DNA of 30,575 bases. Origin: DASZHJ01 sp035541215. GTDB taxonomy: Bacteria; Pseudomonadota; Alphaproteobacteria; ATCC43930; CGMCC-115725. The stretch lies in assembly GCA_035541215.1 (NCBI GenBank), contig DATKNV010000151.1:1-30575 (forward strand), read 5' to 3'. Shown here one piece after another: positions 14,583-24,190 of this stretch (positions are counted from its first letter, which is position 1; every line of letters begins with the position of its first letter). The translations under genes and the position numbers were made by a program. The notes under the pieces are model-generated. The model was given only the letters and a program-made list of their open reading frames with translations, searched no databases and was not told where the DNA came from.

Positions 14583-15110
14583 ATGTCGGATCAAAAAGGC
14601 CAGCACGAGCCGTCGATGGAGGAGATACTCGCCTCCATCCGCCGAATCATTGCCGAAGATGGGGAGCAGCCGGCACCCGCTCCCGCGAAGGAACCGCCAC
14701 CGCCGGCCGGGGCGCCGAAACCCGACGAGATACTCGAGCTCACCGAGGTGGTCGAGGAGGAGCGCGCCCCAAAACCGGCCGTTGCCGCACCGCCTGAGCC
14801 AGAGCCGCCGAAGGAGACCCCGATGCATTCGGAGCCGATCGAGGCGTCGCCGTCGCAGAGTCTGGTGTCGGATGCGGCGGCCGCGGCCTCGCTGGCGGCG
14901 CTTTCCCAGCTGAAACAGATTGGCGAACGAAGCGAGCAGCGCATGAGCGACATTCCCGTGGGCGAAGGACAACGGACCATCGAGGGCATGGTGCGGGAGA
15001 TGCTGATTCCGCTCCTCAAGGAGTGGCTCGATTCGAACCTGCCCCACATCGTCGAGCGCATCGTGCAAGAAGAGGTCGAGCGCCTCGTACGAGCCTCGCG
15101 CGGACGCTGA
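14583..15110 (+). CDS. popZ: PopZ-family polar organizing protein (DUF2497)
   Basis: Self-assembling scaffold that in Caulobacter and relatives builds a microdomain at the cell pole, anchors the ParB/parS origin and recruits cell-cycle proteins. 175 residues from ATG 14583. The N-terminal client-binding helix is diagnostic: S-M-E-E-I-L-A-S-I-R-R-I-I-A-E-D at 11-26. A proline- and glutamate-rich, negatively charged disordered linker follows (about 28-90), then an alanine-rich helix and the conserved C-terminal oligomerisation helices (about 134-175, with L-L-K-E-W-L-D-S-N-L-P-H-I-V-E). Linker charge and helices match the family layout. The order tolC, popZ, valS is seen in many alphaproteobacteria. 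Confidence 0.92.
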   Translation: MSDQKGQHEPSMEEILASIRRIIAEDGEQPAPAPAKEPPPPAGAPKPDEILELTEVVEEERAPKPAVAAPPEPEPPKETPMHSEPIEASPSQSLVSDAAAAASLAALSQLKQIGERSEQRMSDIPVGEGQRTIEGMVREMLIPLLKEWLDSNLPHIVERIVQEEVERLVRASRGR

Positions 15111-15214
15111 CCCCAGGCGGTTGCGTCCTTCGGCCGGCCGCGGCGGCGATGCCGGCGCGCTAGCCTTCAGCCGCACATAACGACCCACTTTCGAGCGACC
15201 GAGAGCGATCGGCC

Positions 15215-17860
<2,646 letters not shown>

Positions 17861-17884
17861 CGAGCGGATCAAGCGCAGTACGGA

Positions 17885-17913
17885 TTGGCGGCCTGCACTC
17901 CTGCGGTTAGACT
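17885..17913 (+). promoter_or_regulatory. Candidate promoter of the Yip1-family gene
   Basis: TTGGCG at 17885-17890 and TAGACT at 17908-17913 are separated by 17 bp. Each matches four of six consensus bases. The -10 box ends 23 nt before the ATG at 17937, giving a short leader that contains the GGGGGGAAA ribosome site. Confidence 0.4.
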
Positions 17914-17936
17914 GAGGCTTGGACGGGGGGAAATCC

Positions 17937-18476
17937 ATGAACGTTTTTCAGCGCATTCAGAATATTCTGGTCTCACCTGCGAGCGAGTGGCAGGTCATTG
18001 CGGGAGAGCCGAACAATGCGGTTCTCCTCATGACCGCCTTCGCATTTCCGCTCATGGGGATCGGCGCGGTCGCGACGTTTCTCGGCTACGCGCTGCTGGG
18101 CGCTCCGCTCGGCGGCCTAGAGCTCGCGATCATCGGTTTCGTCCTAGCGGCCGTCTCGACCGTCGCGATCGGGATTGTCGCAAGCAAGATCGCGCCTCAA
18201 TTCGGCGGCCGCGACGACATTGGCGCGGCGCTGAAGCTCGCGGTCTACGCCCAGGTGCCGGGCTGGCTCGGCGGTGTCTTCGCGATCATTCCCCGCATCG
18301 CCTTGCTCGGCCTCATCTTCGCGCTCTACGACATCTATCTGATCTACACCGGCGCCACGCCGATGCTCGGCGTCGGCGGAGACAAGCGCACGCCGTTCAC
18401 GGCGATCCTCATCGGTGCGATCGTCGTGATCTTCCTGTTCGTCGTGGTGATCTCCGGGATCATCGTGCACGCGTGA
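17937..18476 (+). CDS. Yip1-family integral membrane protein
   Basis: 179-residue predicted inner-membrane protein with about five hydrophobic helices. It starts M-N-V-F-Q-R-I-Q-N-I-L-V-S-P-A-S-E-W, the soluble N-terminal element common to bacterial YIP1-domain proteins (x-x-I-L-x-x-P-x-x-x-W). The mid-section P-G-W-L-G-G-V and Y-D-I-Y-L-I-Y-T-G match the same family. The ATG at 17937 follows a strong GGGGGG site; the longer frame from a TTG at 17919 is unlikely. Bacterial members have no established function and may act in membrane organisation or transport. It is convergent with the HAD gene. Confidence 0.85.
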   Translation: MNVFQRIQNILVSPASEWQVIAGEPNNAVLLMTAFAFPLMGIGAVATFLGYALLGAPLGGLELAIIGFVLAAVSTVAIGIVASKIAPQFGGRDDIGAALKLAVYAQVPGWLGGVFAIIPRIALLGLIFALYDIYLIYTGATPMLGVGGDKRTPFTAILIGAIVVIFLFVVVISGIIVHA

Positions 18477-18509
18477 TCGCGCCCCCGCGGATCAAATTCC
18501 GGGCGCGAT
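18476..18509. terminator. Hairpin at a convergent gene junction
   Basis: A perfect 9-bp inverted repeat, ATCGCGCCC (18476-18484) and GGGCGCGAT (18501-18509) with a 16-nt loop, spans the junction between the Yip1 gene (ends 18476) and the HAD gene (its stop is at 18492-18494, inside the loop). No U-tract follows on either strand, so it may be a weak bidirectional terminator or an RNA end-protecting structure. Confidence 0.4.
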
Positions 18510-19442
18510 GAAATCGGGCGAGATGCCGCAGTCGGCGGCGAGCGCCAGCGCGTCGCGGCCTGCGCAGAACCCTTCCTCGACCAGCATCGCGCGACAGCCC
18601 GCTGCGCGCGCGCCCAATATGTCCGTGTGGAGCGTGTCGCCGACGCAGAGCACGCGCTCCGGCCGCAGCGCCGGGAAGCGCGCGAGCGCCCGCGCGTAGA
18701 TCGCGCGCTCGGGCTTGCCGCAGAGGATCGGCACCACCGCCGTCTCGTCGGCGATGCGATGAGCGTAATAGCCGGGCTCGGCATTGAGCATGTCGCCCTC
18801 GGGCGAGGCGATGTCGGGGTTGCAGACGATGAGCGGGCGCGGCCGTCGGCGGAGGGTTTCGTGCAGGTGCCGCTGCCGCGCCTCGGTCCAGCCGCCGCTC
18901 GACAGGAACGCGACACCCGATGGCTTTTCATAGGTCGCCGCCTCGTCCTCGAGCGGAATCATGCCGCTCGTGAGTTGCGCCATCGGCGCGGGCGGGTCCG
19001 CGATGAGGCCGAGCGGCGCCGGAAGGGCGAGGCGCGCGAGGGTCTCCGGCAGGAGATCGAGCCCGCTCACGATCTCCTCCGCCGTGAAGTCGTAGCCGCG
19101 CCTGCGATGCGTCGCGACCGCCTGCGCCTTGTCGCCGCTGGCGTCGTTGCTGAGCACCGTCAAAGGCACCCCGCGCCGGCGCAGATCGCGCACGACCGCC
19201 TGAGCGCGCGGGATCGGTGTATCCCCGAGATTGAGTACGCCCCAGGCATCGAGGATCACGAGATCGAAACGGTCGAGGATCGCGCCGATGCCGGGCAGGC
19301 GCTCAGGCCGGACGACCGGCGGCTTCGCGGGGAGGCGCGCCTCGGCGCGGCGATATTCGCGCCAGGCATGCTCGAATGTGATGGAGGGCAAGGGCGGGGC
19401 TCCGGCGGGGCCTCCTCGATGCGTAGGCGCAGTGGGCCACAT
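18492..19442 (-). CDS. HAD-superfamily class IIA hydrolase (NagD-like subfamily, TIGR01459 type)
   Basis: Cytoplasmic phosphatase-like protein of 316 residues. The ATG at 19442 is preceded by AGGAGG seven bases upstream, so the longer frame to 19508 is rejected. Motif I is V-I-L-D-A-W-G-V-L with nucleophile D65. The usual second aspartate is replaced by tryptophan, which I recall as the norm in this IIA subfamily. Motif II is L-S-N-D-A-S, the lysine of motif III is in C-G-K-P-E, and motif IV is V-G-D-T-L-H-T-D-I-L-G-A near the end. An approximately 150-residue cap domain lies between motifs II and III, as in class IIA. About 45 residues before the core are low in complexity. The substrate, probably a sugar or nucleotide phosphate, is unknown. 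Confidence 0.88.
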   Translation of the reverse strand: MWPTAPTHRGGPAGAPPLPSITFEHAWREYRRAEARLPAKPPVVRPERLPGIGAILDRFDLVILDAWGVLNLGDTPIPRAQAVVRDLRRRGVPLTVLSNDASGDKAQAVATHRRRGYDFTAEEIVSGLDLLPETLARLALPAPLGLIADPPAPMAQLTSGMIPLEDEAATYEKPSGVAFLSSGGWTEARQRHLHETLRRRPRPLIVCNPDIASPEGDMLNAEPGYYAHRIADETAVVPILCGKPERAIYARALARFPALRPERVLCVGDTLHTDILGARAAGCRAMLVEEGFCAGRDALALAADCGISPDFIAPGI

Positions 19443-19622
19443 GGCTGGCCCTCCTGTCCAGGCATGCAAACCCGCACCATTTTGGGGTTGCAAGCCGGAA
19501 CCAGACAAGCCAACATGGCCTCAGCTATCATACGAAAGTAGTATCGACGAGACTTGCGGCGGCGAGCTACGGCTCCCCCGACGAGCGCAAGGACGAACTC
19601 CACATCGATGCAGGAGCGGACG

Positions 19623-19838
19623 ATGACGAACATTAGGAAATGTGTGGCGCTGGCGGCGCTGGCGCTTGCGCTATTTATGTCAAGTCCAAGCGGTGCCCGG
19701 GCGGATCAGACGGGCGACGATGATTTTTGCTTGGGGGGATGGTTTTTCGTCCCCGTGAACACGGTCGCTTTCGTGACCTTCCTTGGATACCCCATTCCCT
19801 ATCTGACCGGGGCGCATTGGTCGTGCCGGAGCGATTGA
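19623..19838 (+). CDS. Small exported two-cysteine protein, copy 1 (F-C-L-G-G-W)
   Basis: Unrecognised family. 71 residues from the ATG at 19623, which has AGGAG six bases upstream; an ATG at 19608 lies before that site and is rejected. Residues 1-27 form a Sec signal peptide ending A-R-A. The mature 44 residues begin D-Q-T-G-D-D-D and carry F-C-L-G-G-W (C36) and, near the end, T-G-A-H-W-S-C (C68), 32 residues apart, likely one disulfide in the periplasm or outside. The middle is hydrophobic and aromatic. Two related genes follow on the same strand at 20098 and 20526. It is transcribed away from the HAD gene with a 180-nt shared upstream region. Confidence 0.8.
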   Translation: MTNIRKCVALAALALALFMSSPSGARADQTGDDDFCLGGWFFVPVNTVAFVTFLGYPIPYLTGAHWSCRSD

Positions 19839-19865
19839 GCACTCGGATGCGGCGCCGCTAGTCGT

Positions 19866-19902
19866 ACCTGCCGTTGCTGAAGACAAGAAAAGCGCGGCAG
19901 GT
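19866..19902. repeat. Long-loop hairpin downstream of small exported gene copy 1
   Basis: A perfect 8-bp inverted repeat, ACCTGCCG (19866-19873) and CGGCAGGT (19895-19902), with a 21-nt loop, starts 28 nt after the stop. There is no U-tract. It may be a 3'-UTR structure or a factor-assisted terminator. Confidence 0.35.
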
Positions 19903-19970
19903 GCAGGCGCTAGTCCTTGGCGGGCTCAGCTCGAATTTGTGATGTCTGATCAGCATTCGGCGTCGACGAT

Positions 19971-20002
19971 CCCACTGGACCTCGGTCTTCGCCGGGGTGA
20001 CG
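19971..20002. repeat. REP-like palindromic intergenic element
   Basis: ACCTCGG (19979-19985) and CCGGGGT (19992-19998) pair with one G-T wobble around a 6-nt loop; context is CCCACTGG before and GACGG after. The C-x-C-x-C-T-G-G-A-C-C-x-C-G-G layout and following G-T-G-A-C-G resemble short palindromes dispersed in many alphaproteobacterial genomes. Only this one copy was seen in the window, so repetition is not shown. Confidence 0.4.
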
Positions 20003-20097
20003 GGTTCAATTGAGCCCCGCATTCCGTCGATGGTCGAAGTCTGGGAATACGCCCGGGATTTAGGGCGCGCCGGGATTCAGACCCGCAGGAGATGAAG

Positions 20098-20310
20098 ATG
20101 AAGAACATTGCGATGGGCGCGACACTAGCGGCACTTACACTCGCATTTTTCATTTCAGGACCGAGCGACGCGCGAGCGGAGGGTGATTTTTGTTTAGGGG
20201 GATGGACCCTCGTTCCGGGACTGAAGTCGATGTATGTGAGGGACGTCGAAGGTAATTTTGTGTTGACGCTGGTGGCGACCGGACGCTGGGTCTGCTTTTG
20301 GGATGGTTGA
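20098..20310 (+). CDS. Small exported two-cysteine protein, copy 2 (F-C-L-G-G-W)
   Basis: 70 residues from the ATG at 20098; AGGAG six bases upstream fits this codon, while the ATG at 20092 touches the AGGAG directly. A signal peptide of 27 residues again ends A-R-A. The mature part begins E-G-D-F-C-L-G-G-W (C32) and ends T-G-R-W-V-C-F-W-D-G (C66); the cysteines are 34 apart. The region from AGGAG through the first codons (ATGANGAACAT) is nearly the same in DNA as in copy 1, which supports duplication. The central part (V-R-D-V-E-G-N-F-V-L) aligns with copy 3 rather than copy 1. No function can be assigned; a small secreted beta-structured protein held by one disulfide is the simplest model. 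Confidence 0.8.
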   Translation: MKNIAMGATLAALTLAFFISGPSDARAEGDFCLGGWTLVPGLKSMYVRDVEGNFVLTLVATGRWVCFWDG

Positions 20311-20525
20311 GCGCGGCGGTATGGCTCGGCCAAGGCATTCCTCGCGTTTTCTCACCGCCGACTTCAAAGCGCGCTTGGATAGGCGCGAAGGCGAATACCC
20401 TTGCACCCAACAGATAATCCTTTAGGGTTACTTTGCGCCGGGATAAGGCTTCGCAGCGGCGTGATCGCCAGCCCGCCGGTGATCCTTCGCTAACAATACG
20501 ATCGAAGCCAGAGGGGGTAATGGAA

Positions 20526-20741
20526 ATGAGAAGGTTTGCACTGGCATCGATGACCCTGTTGCTGCTAGCTGCCGGGCTCACTTCGAGGCCTGCGCTCGCC
20601 GACATGAGCGGCGATCCTGGCTTTTGCTACGTCGGCTGGGTTTGGCAGAACCGCTATGGGTCTGAGGAAGACGCCGAGGGCCGTATAACGCAGGTGCAGC
20701 TGAGCGGAAAGGTGCTCGTCTGTCCGACCGATCTGAATTGA
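20526..20741 (+). CDS. Small exported two-cysteine protein, copy 3 (F-C-Y-V-G-W)
   Basis: 71 residues from the ATG at 20526, eight bases after GGGGG; an ATG at 20520 is too close to that site. The signal peptide is 25 residues long and ends A-L-A. The mature part begins D-M-S-G-D-P-G-F-C-Y-V-G-W (C34) and ends S-G-K-V-L-V-C-P-T-D-L-N (C66), with the cysteines 32 apart as in copy 1. D-A-E-G-R-I in the middle matches D-V-E-G-N-F of copy 2. It is the most diverged copy and the most hydrophilic. A 215-nt spacer separates it from copy 2, and ilvD follows 149 nt later on the same strand. Function unknown. Confidence 0.75.
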   Translation: MRRFALASMTLLLLAAGLTSRPALADMSGDPGFCYVGWVWQNRYGSEEDAEGRITQVQLSGKVLVCPTDLN

Positions 20742-20890
20742 GCCGGTGCCCGGGCGCAGCGGCAGTGCCCGCAAGGGTTCTCCGGCGAAACGGCGCTGGC
20801 TGCTCGCGAGGCATGCATACGCCGCTATAGGCAGGGCGCCTGCGGCCTCTGTATGGTGCGCGAAACTCGCGCATTTACGGGGAGGCACAG

Positions 20891-22627
20891 ATGCCCGGCG
20901 ACGTGAAACCCATGCTGTTCGACAAGACGAAGCTCCCGAGCCGCCACGTGACGGAGGGGCCGGAGCGGGCGCCGCATCGCTCCTACCTCTACGCGATGGG
21001 ACTGACGGAGCAGCAGATTCACCAGCCTCTGGTCGGCATCGCCACCACCTGGAACGAGGCCGCGCCCTGCAACATCGCGCTCGCGCGCCAGGCGCAGGTC
21101 GCCAAGAAGGGGGTGGCGGCGAAGGGCGGGACGCCTCGGGAATTCACGACCATCACCGTCACCGACGGCATGGCCATGGGGCATGCGGGCATGAAGTCCT
21201 CGCTGGTCTCGCGCGAGGTAATCGCGGATTCGATCGAGCTCACGGTGCGCGGCCATTGCTACGACGCGCTCGTGGGTCTCGCGGGCTGCGACAAGTCGCT
21301 CCCGGGCGTGATGATGGCGATGCTGCGCCTCAACATCCCCTCGGTCTTCATGTACGGCGGCTCGATCCTGCCGGGGCGCTTCCGCGGCAAGGACGTCTCG
21401 GTGCAGGACGTGTTCGAGGCCGTGGGCGCGCACAGCGCCGGCAAGATGAGCGACGCCGACCTGCACGAGCTCGAATGCGTCGCATGTCCCTCCGCGGGCT
21501 CCTGCGGTGGACAGTTCACGGCGAACACCATGGCCTGCGTCTCCGAAGCGATCGGCTTGGCGCTCCCGGGCTCGGCCGGCGCGCCCGCGCCTTATGAAAG
21601 CCGCGACGCCTTCGCGGAATCCTCGGGCGCCGCGGTGATGAACCTGCTCGCGCAGGGCATCCGCCCTCGCGACATCTGCACGCGCAAGGCCTTCGAGAAT
21701 GCAGCGATGGTGGTGGCGGCCTCCGGAGGCTCGACGAACGGCGGGCTGCACCTGCCGGCGATGGCGAGCGAGGCCGGGATCGACTTCGACCTCCACGCGG
21801 TCGCGGAGATCTTCCGCCGCACGCCCTATATCGCCGATCTGAAGCCGGGCGGGCGCTATCTCGCGAAGGACCTCTATGACGTCGGCGGCGTCCCCGTGCT
21901 GATGAAGGCGCTGCTCGAGGGCGGCTATCTCCACGGCGACTGCCTCACCGCGACCGGCAAGACCGTTGCCGAGAACCTCCGCGACGTGGTCGTGCCCAAG
22001 AACCAGGACGTCGTGCGCTCGACCTCGGCGCCGATCACGCCAACGGGCGGCGTCGTAGGCTTGCGCGGGAATCTCGCGCCGCAGGGCGCGATCGTGAAGG
22101 TCGCGGGCATGAAGGTGCTGCAGTTCCGCGGCCCCGCCCGCATCTTCGACTGCGAGGAGGACGCCTTCGCCGCCGTCGAGGCACGGAACTACAAGGAGGG
22201 CGAGGTGCTGGTGATCCGCTACGAGGGTCCCCGCGGCGGGCCCGGCATGCGCGAGATGCTCGCGACCACCGCCGCGATCTACGGCCAGGGCATGGGCGAC
22301 AAGGTCGCGCTCATCACCGATGGGCGCTTCTCCGGCGCGACGCGCGGCTTCTGCATCGGCCATGTGGGGCCGGAAGCGGCCGTGGGCGGCCCGATCGGCC
22401 TGCTGAAAGACGGCGACACTATCGCGATCGACGCCGAAGCCGGCACCCTCGTCGCGGAGGTCTCGGAGCAGGAATTTGCCGCGCGCCGGAAGGCCTGGAA
22501 GCCGCGCAAGCACGATTTCCAATCGGGCGCGCTCTGGCGCTACGCCCGGACCGTGGGCGATGCCGAGAAGGGGGCGATCACCCATCCCGGCGCCTCGGCG
22601 GAGACGCACGTCTACGCGGATGTCTAG
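20891..22627 (+). CDS. ilvD: Dihydroxy-acid dehydratase
   Basis: Fe-S enzyme of valine, isoleucine and pantothenate synthesis that dehydrates 2,3-dihydroxy-isovalerate and 2,3-dihydroxy-3-methylvalerate. 578 residues in the cytoplasm. The three cluster cysteines are visible: C60 in A-A-P-C-N, C133 in A-G-C-D-K-S and C205 in S-A-G-S-C-G-G. The Mg-binding lysine is K135, and D92 in V-T-D-G-M is another expected Mg ligand. The second half has the conserved E-V-L-V-I-R-Y-E-G-P-R-G-G-P-G-M and D-G-R-F-S-G-A-T-R-G segments. The ATG at 20891 follows GGGGAGG. Its end overlaps the aminomutase-like gene by 8 nt. I saw no leader peptide or attenuator. Confidence 0.98.
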   Translation: MPGDVKPMLFDKTKLPSRHVTEGPERAPHRSYLYAMGLTEQQIHQPLVGIATTWNEAAPCNIALARQAQVAKKGVAAKGGTPREFTTITVTDGMAMGHAGMKSSLVSREVIADSIELTVRGHCYDALVGLAGCDKSLPGVMMAMLRLNIPSVFMYGGSILPGRFRGKDVSVQDVFEAVGAHSAGKMSDADLHELECVACPSAGSCGGQFTANTMACVSEAIGLALPGSAGAPAPYESRDAFAESSGAAVMNLLAQGIRPRDICTRKAFENAAMVVAASGGSTNGGLHLPAMASEAGIDFDLHAVAEIFRRTPYIADLKPGGRYLAKDLYDVGGVPVLMKALLEGGYLHGDCLTATGKTVAENLRDVVVPKNQDVVRSTSAPITPTGGVVGLRGNLAPQGAIVKVAGMKVLQFRGPARIFDCEEDAFAAVEARNYKEGEVLVIRYEGPRGGPGMREMLATTAAIYGQGMGDKVALITDGRFSGATRGFCIGHVGPEAAVGGPIGLLKDGDTIAIDAEAGTLVAEVSEQEFAARRKAWKPRKHDFQSGALWRYARTVGDAEKGAITHPGASAETHVYADV

Positions 22628-23684
22628 CCGCCCACGCCAGATCCGTCGCGTCGCTGAGCTCGCAGCCCGCGGCCTCGTGCCGCCGGAGCGCATGCCTGCG
22701 CTCCAGCGCGTGGCCGCGCGCTATGCGGTCGCGCTCACGCCGGAGCTAGCGGACCTCATCGATCCCACCGATCCCGCGGATCCGGTCGCGCGGCAGTTCG
22801 TGCCCGATGCGCGCGAGCTCGTCGTCGCCCCGGAGGAGCGGGACGACCCCATCGGCGACGAGCGGTTCTCCCCGCTCAAGGGGATCGTGCACCGCTATCC
22901 CGACCGCGTGCTGCTGAAGCCGCATCACGCCTGTCCCGTTTATTGCCGCTTCTGCTTCCGACGCGAGCAGGTCGGGCCCGGCGGCAAGGCGCTCACGCCG
23001 CGCGAGCTTGGAGCCGCCCTCGATTACATCCGGACGCGGCCGGAGATCTGGGAAGTCATCGTCACCGGCGGCGATCCCTTCCTGATGTCGCCGCGGCGGC
23101 TCGCCGCGCTCGTCCGCGCCCTCGATGCCATCGAGCATCTCGGTGTCATCCGCTTCCACACCCGCGTCCCTGTGGTCGATCCCGCGCGCGTCGATGCGCG
23201 TCTCGCGGCGGCGCTCCGCGCGGAGAAGGCGGTCTACGTTGCCATCCACGCGAACCATCCCCGCGAGATCACCGCCGGCATGCGCGTCGCATGCGCCCGG
23301 TTGAGCAAGGCCGGCATTCCATTGCTCAGCCAAACCGTGCTGCTGCGGGGCGTGAACGACGATGCCGAGATTCTCGAGCGGCTCTTCCGGGGCTTGGTGG
23401 CCGCGCGGGTCAAGCCCTACTACCTCCATCATCCCGATCTCGCCCCCGGCACGGCAAGATTTCGACTGGGCCTCGAGGAAGGGCAGGGGCTTCTCCGGCA
23501 ATTGCGCGGCCGGATCTCCGGCCTTTGCCAGCCTACCTACGTGCTCGACCTCCCGGGGGGCGCGGGCAAGGTCCCGATAGGCCCATCCTATGTCTCCCCC
23601 GGAGATCGGCCCGGCACGAGCATGATCGAGGATTATCGCGGGCGGCGGCACTCCTACGCTGCTCTCGCCTCAAGTGACTCCTGA
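22620..23684 (+). CDS. Lysine 2,3-aminomutase-like radical SAM protein (KamA/EpmB family)
   Basis: 354-residue PLP- and SAM-dependent radical enzyme that would convert an alpha- to a beta-amino group on lysine, free (KamA) or for elongation factor P modification (EpmB). The 4Fe-4S motif is C-P-V-Y-C-R-F-C with C105, C109 and C112. G-G-D-P near 140 belongs to the SAM site. The PLP lysine is K317 in G-G-A-G-K-V-P. The protein is shorter than KamA (about 416) and close to EpmB (about 340). Proteobacterial genes with this profile usually act on EF-P, but no efp or epmA lies in the window. The start at 22620 overlaps the ilvD stop by 8 nt, so translation may be coupled. Of the two roles, EpmB-like is more likely. 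Confidence 0.88.
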   Translation: MSSRPRQIRRVAELAARGLVPPERMPALQRVAARYAVALTPELADLIDPTDPADPVARQFVPDARELVVAPEERDDPIGDERFSPLKGIVHRYPDRVLLKPHHACPVYCRFCFRREQVGPGGKALTPRELGAALDYIRTRPEIWEVIVTGGDPFLMSPRRLAALVRALDAIEHLGVIRFHTRVPVVDPARVDARLAAALRAEKAVYVAIHANHPREITAGMRVACARLSKAGIPLLSQTVLLRGVNDDAEILERLFRGLVAARVKPYYLHHPDLAPGTARFRLGLEEGQGLLRQLRGRISGLCQPTYVLDLPGGAGKVPIGPSYVSPGDRPGTSMIEDYRGRRHSYAALASSDS

Positions 23685-23836
23685 GGAAAATGATTTAACG
23701 CGCTGAATCAGCACCTTTATTCCTGTTAACTCCGGCGTGGCCAACGTCCCCATTCTTGCGGTCTTAGGTGCGCGCGTGGTTGCGCAAGCATTTATTAACG
23801 GCAAGCGCTGAAGATGCGTTGGGGATTCTTTGCCAC

Positions 23837-24190
23837 ATGTCGCGCAAACGTACCCGCACAGGCTATGACCGGCTTGAATTTCGCCGGGATCGGCGCTATC
23901 CGGTACCTCCGCTGATTGCGCGGATCGCGGACCGCGATTATCCTTGTATAAACTGGTCTTTAGGCGGCTTTTTGATCGAGGCAGACGATCTCGGATTGGG
24001 TGTGGGTGACGGTGTAGCGGGTAGTTTGCACATGCCGGGCACAGGTAAGAGCTGCGCATTCGTGGCCGAGGCGGTTTGGACCGAGCGCAAGGGCGGCGTG
24101 GTCGGCGCGAAGTTCACGGAACTCGCGGCTGCGGCCCTCGAGCTTCTGGACGGCTACATGGCGCATTGGATCAAGCGGAGCGGACGGTGA
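23837..24190 (+). CDS. PilZ-domain protein (probable c-di-GMP binder)
   Basis: Small cytoplasmic single-domain protein of 117 residues from the ATG at 23837. The arginine motif is F-R-R-D-R-R-Y and the second motif is N-W-S-L-G-G, matching R-x-x-x-R and [DN]-x-S-x-x-G of c-di-GMP-binding PilZ domains. The following strands (L-H-M-P-G, A-V-W-T-E-R) fit the barrel. An upstream in-frame GTG at 23768 would add 23 residues but includes TTA-TTA codons unlike the rest of the gene and lies in an AT-richer leader, so I prefer the ATG. No strong ribosome site is seen for either. Its stop overlaps the start of the barrel gene (GTGA), suggesting joint control of an envelope process. Confidence 0.85.
   Translation: MSRKRTRTGYDRLEFRRDRRYPVPPLIARIADRDYPCINWSLGGFLIEADDLGLGVGDGVAGSLHMPGTGKSCAFVAEAVWTERKGGVVGAKFTELAAAALELLDGYMAHWIKRSGR

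Noticed and set aside
12816..15188. 790-codon open frame on the minus strand, antisense to tolC and popZ
   Set aside because: Codon-bias shadow: it covers a recognisable TolC channel and PopZ, and its translation is arginine/leucine-rich with no motif. High-GC third positions suppress antisense stops.
20415..20430. TAATCC-TTTA-GGGTTA near-palindrome between small genes 2 and 3
   Set aside because: One mismatch in six pairs and no second copy near genes 1 or 2, so an operator claim is not supported.
20825..22693. 622-codon open frame on the minus strand
   Set aside because: Antisense shadow of ilvD; composition dominated by Arg, Ala, His and Gly without any motif.
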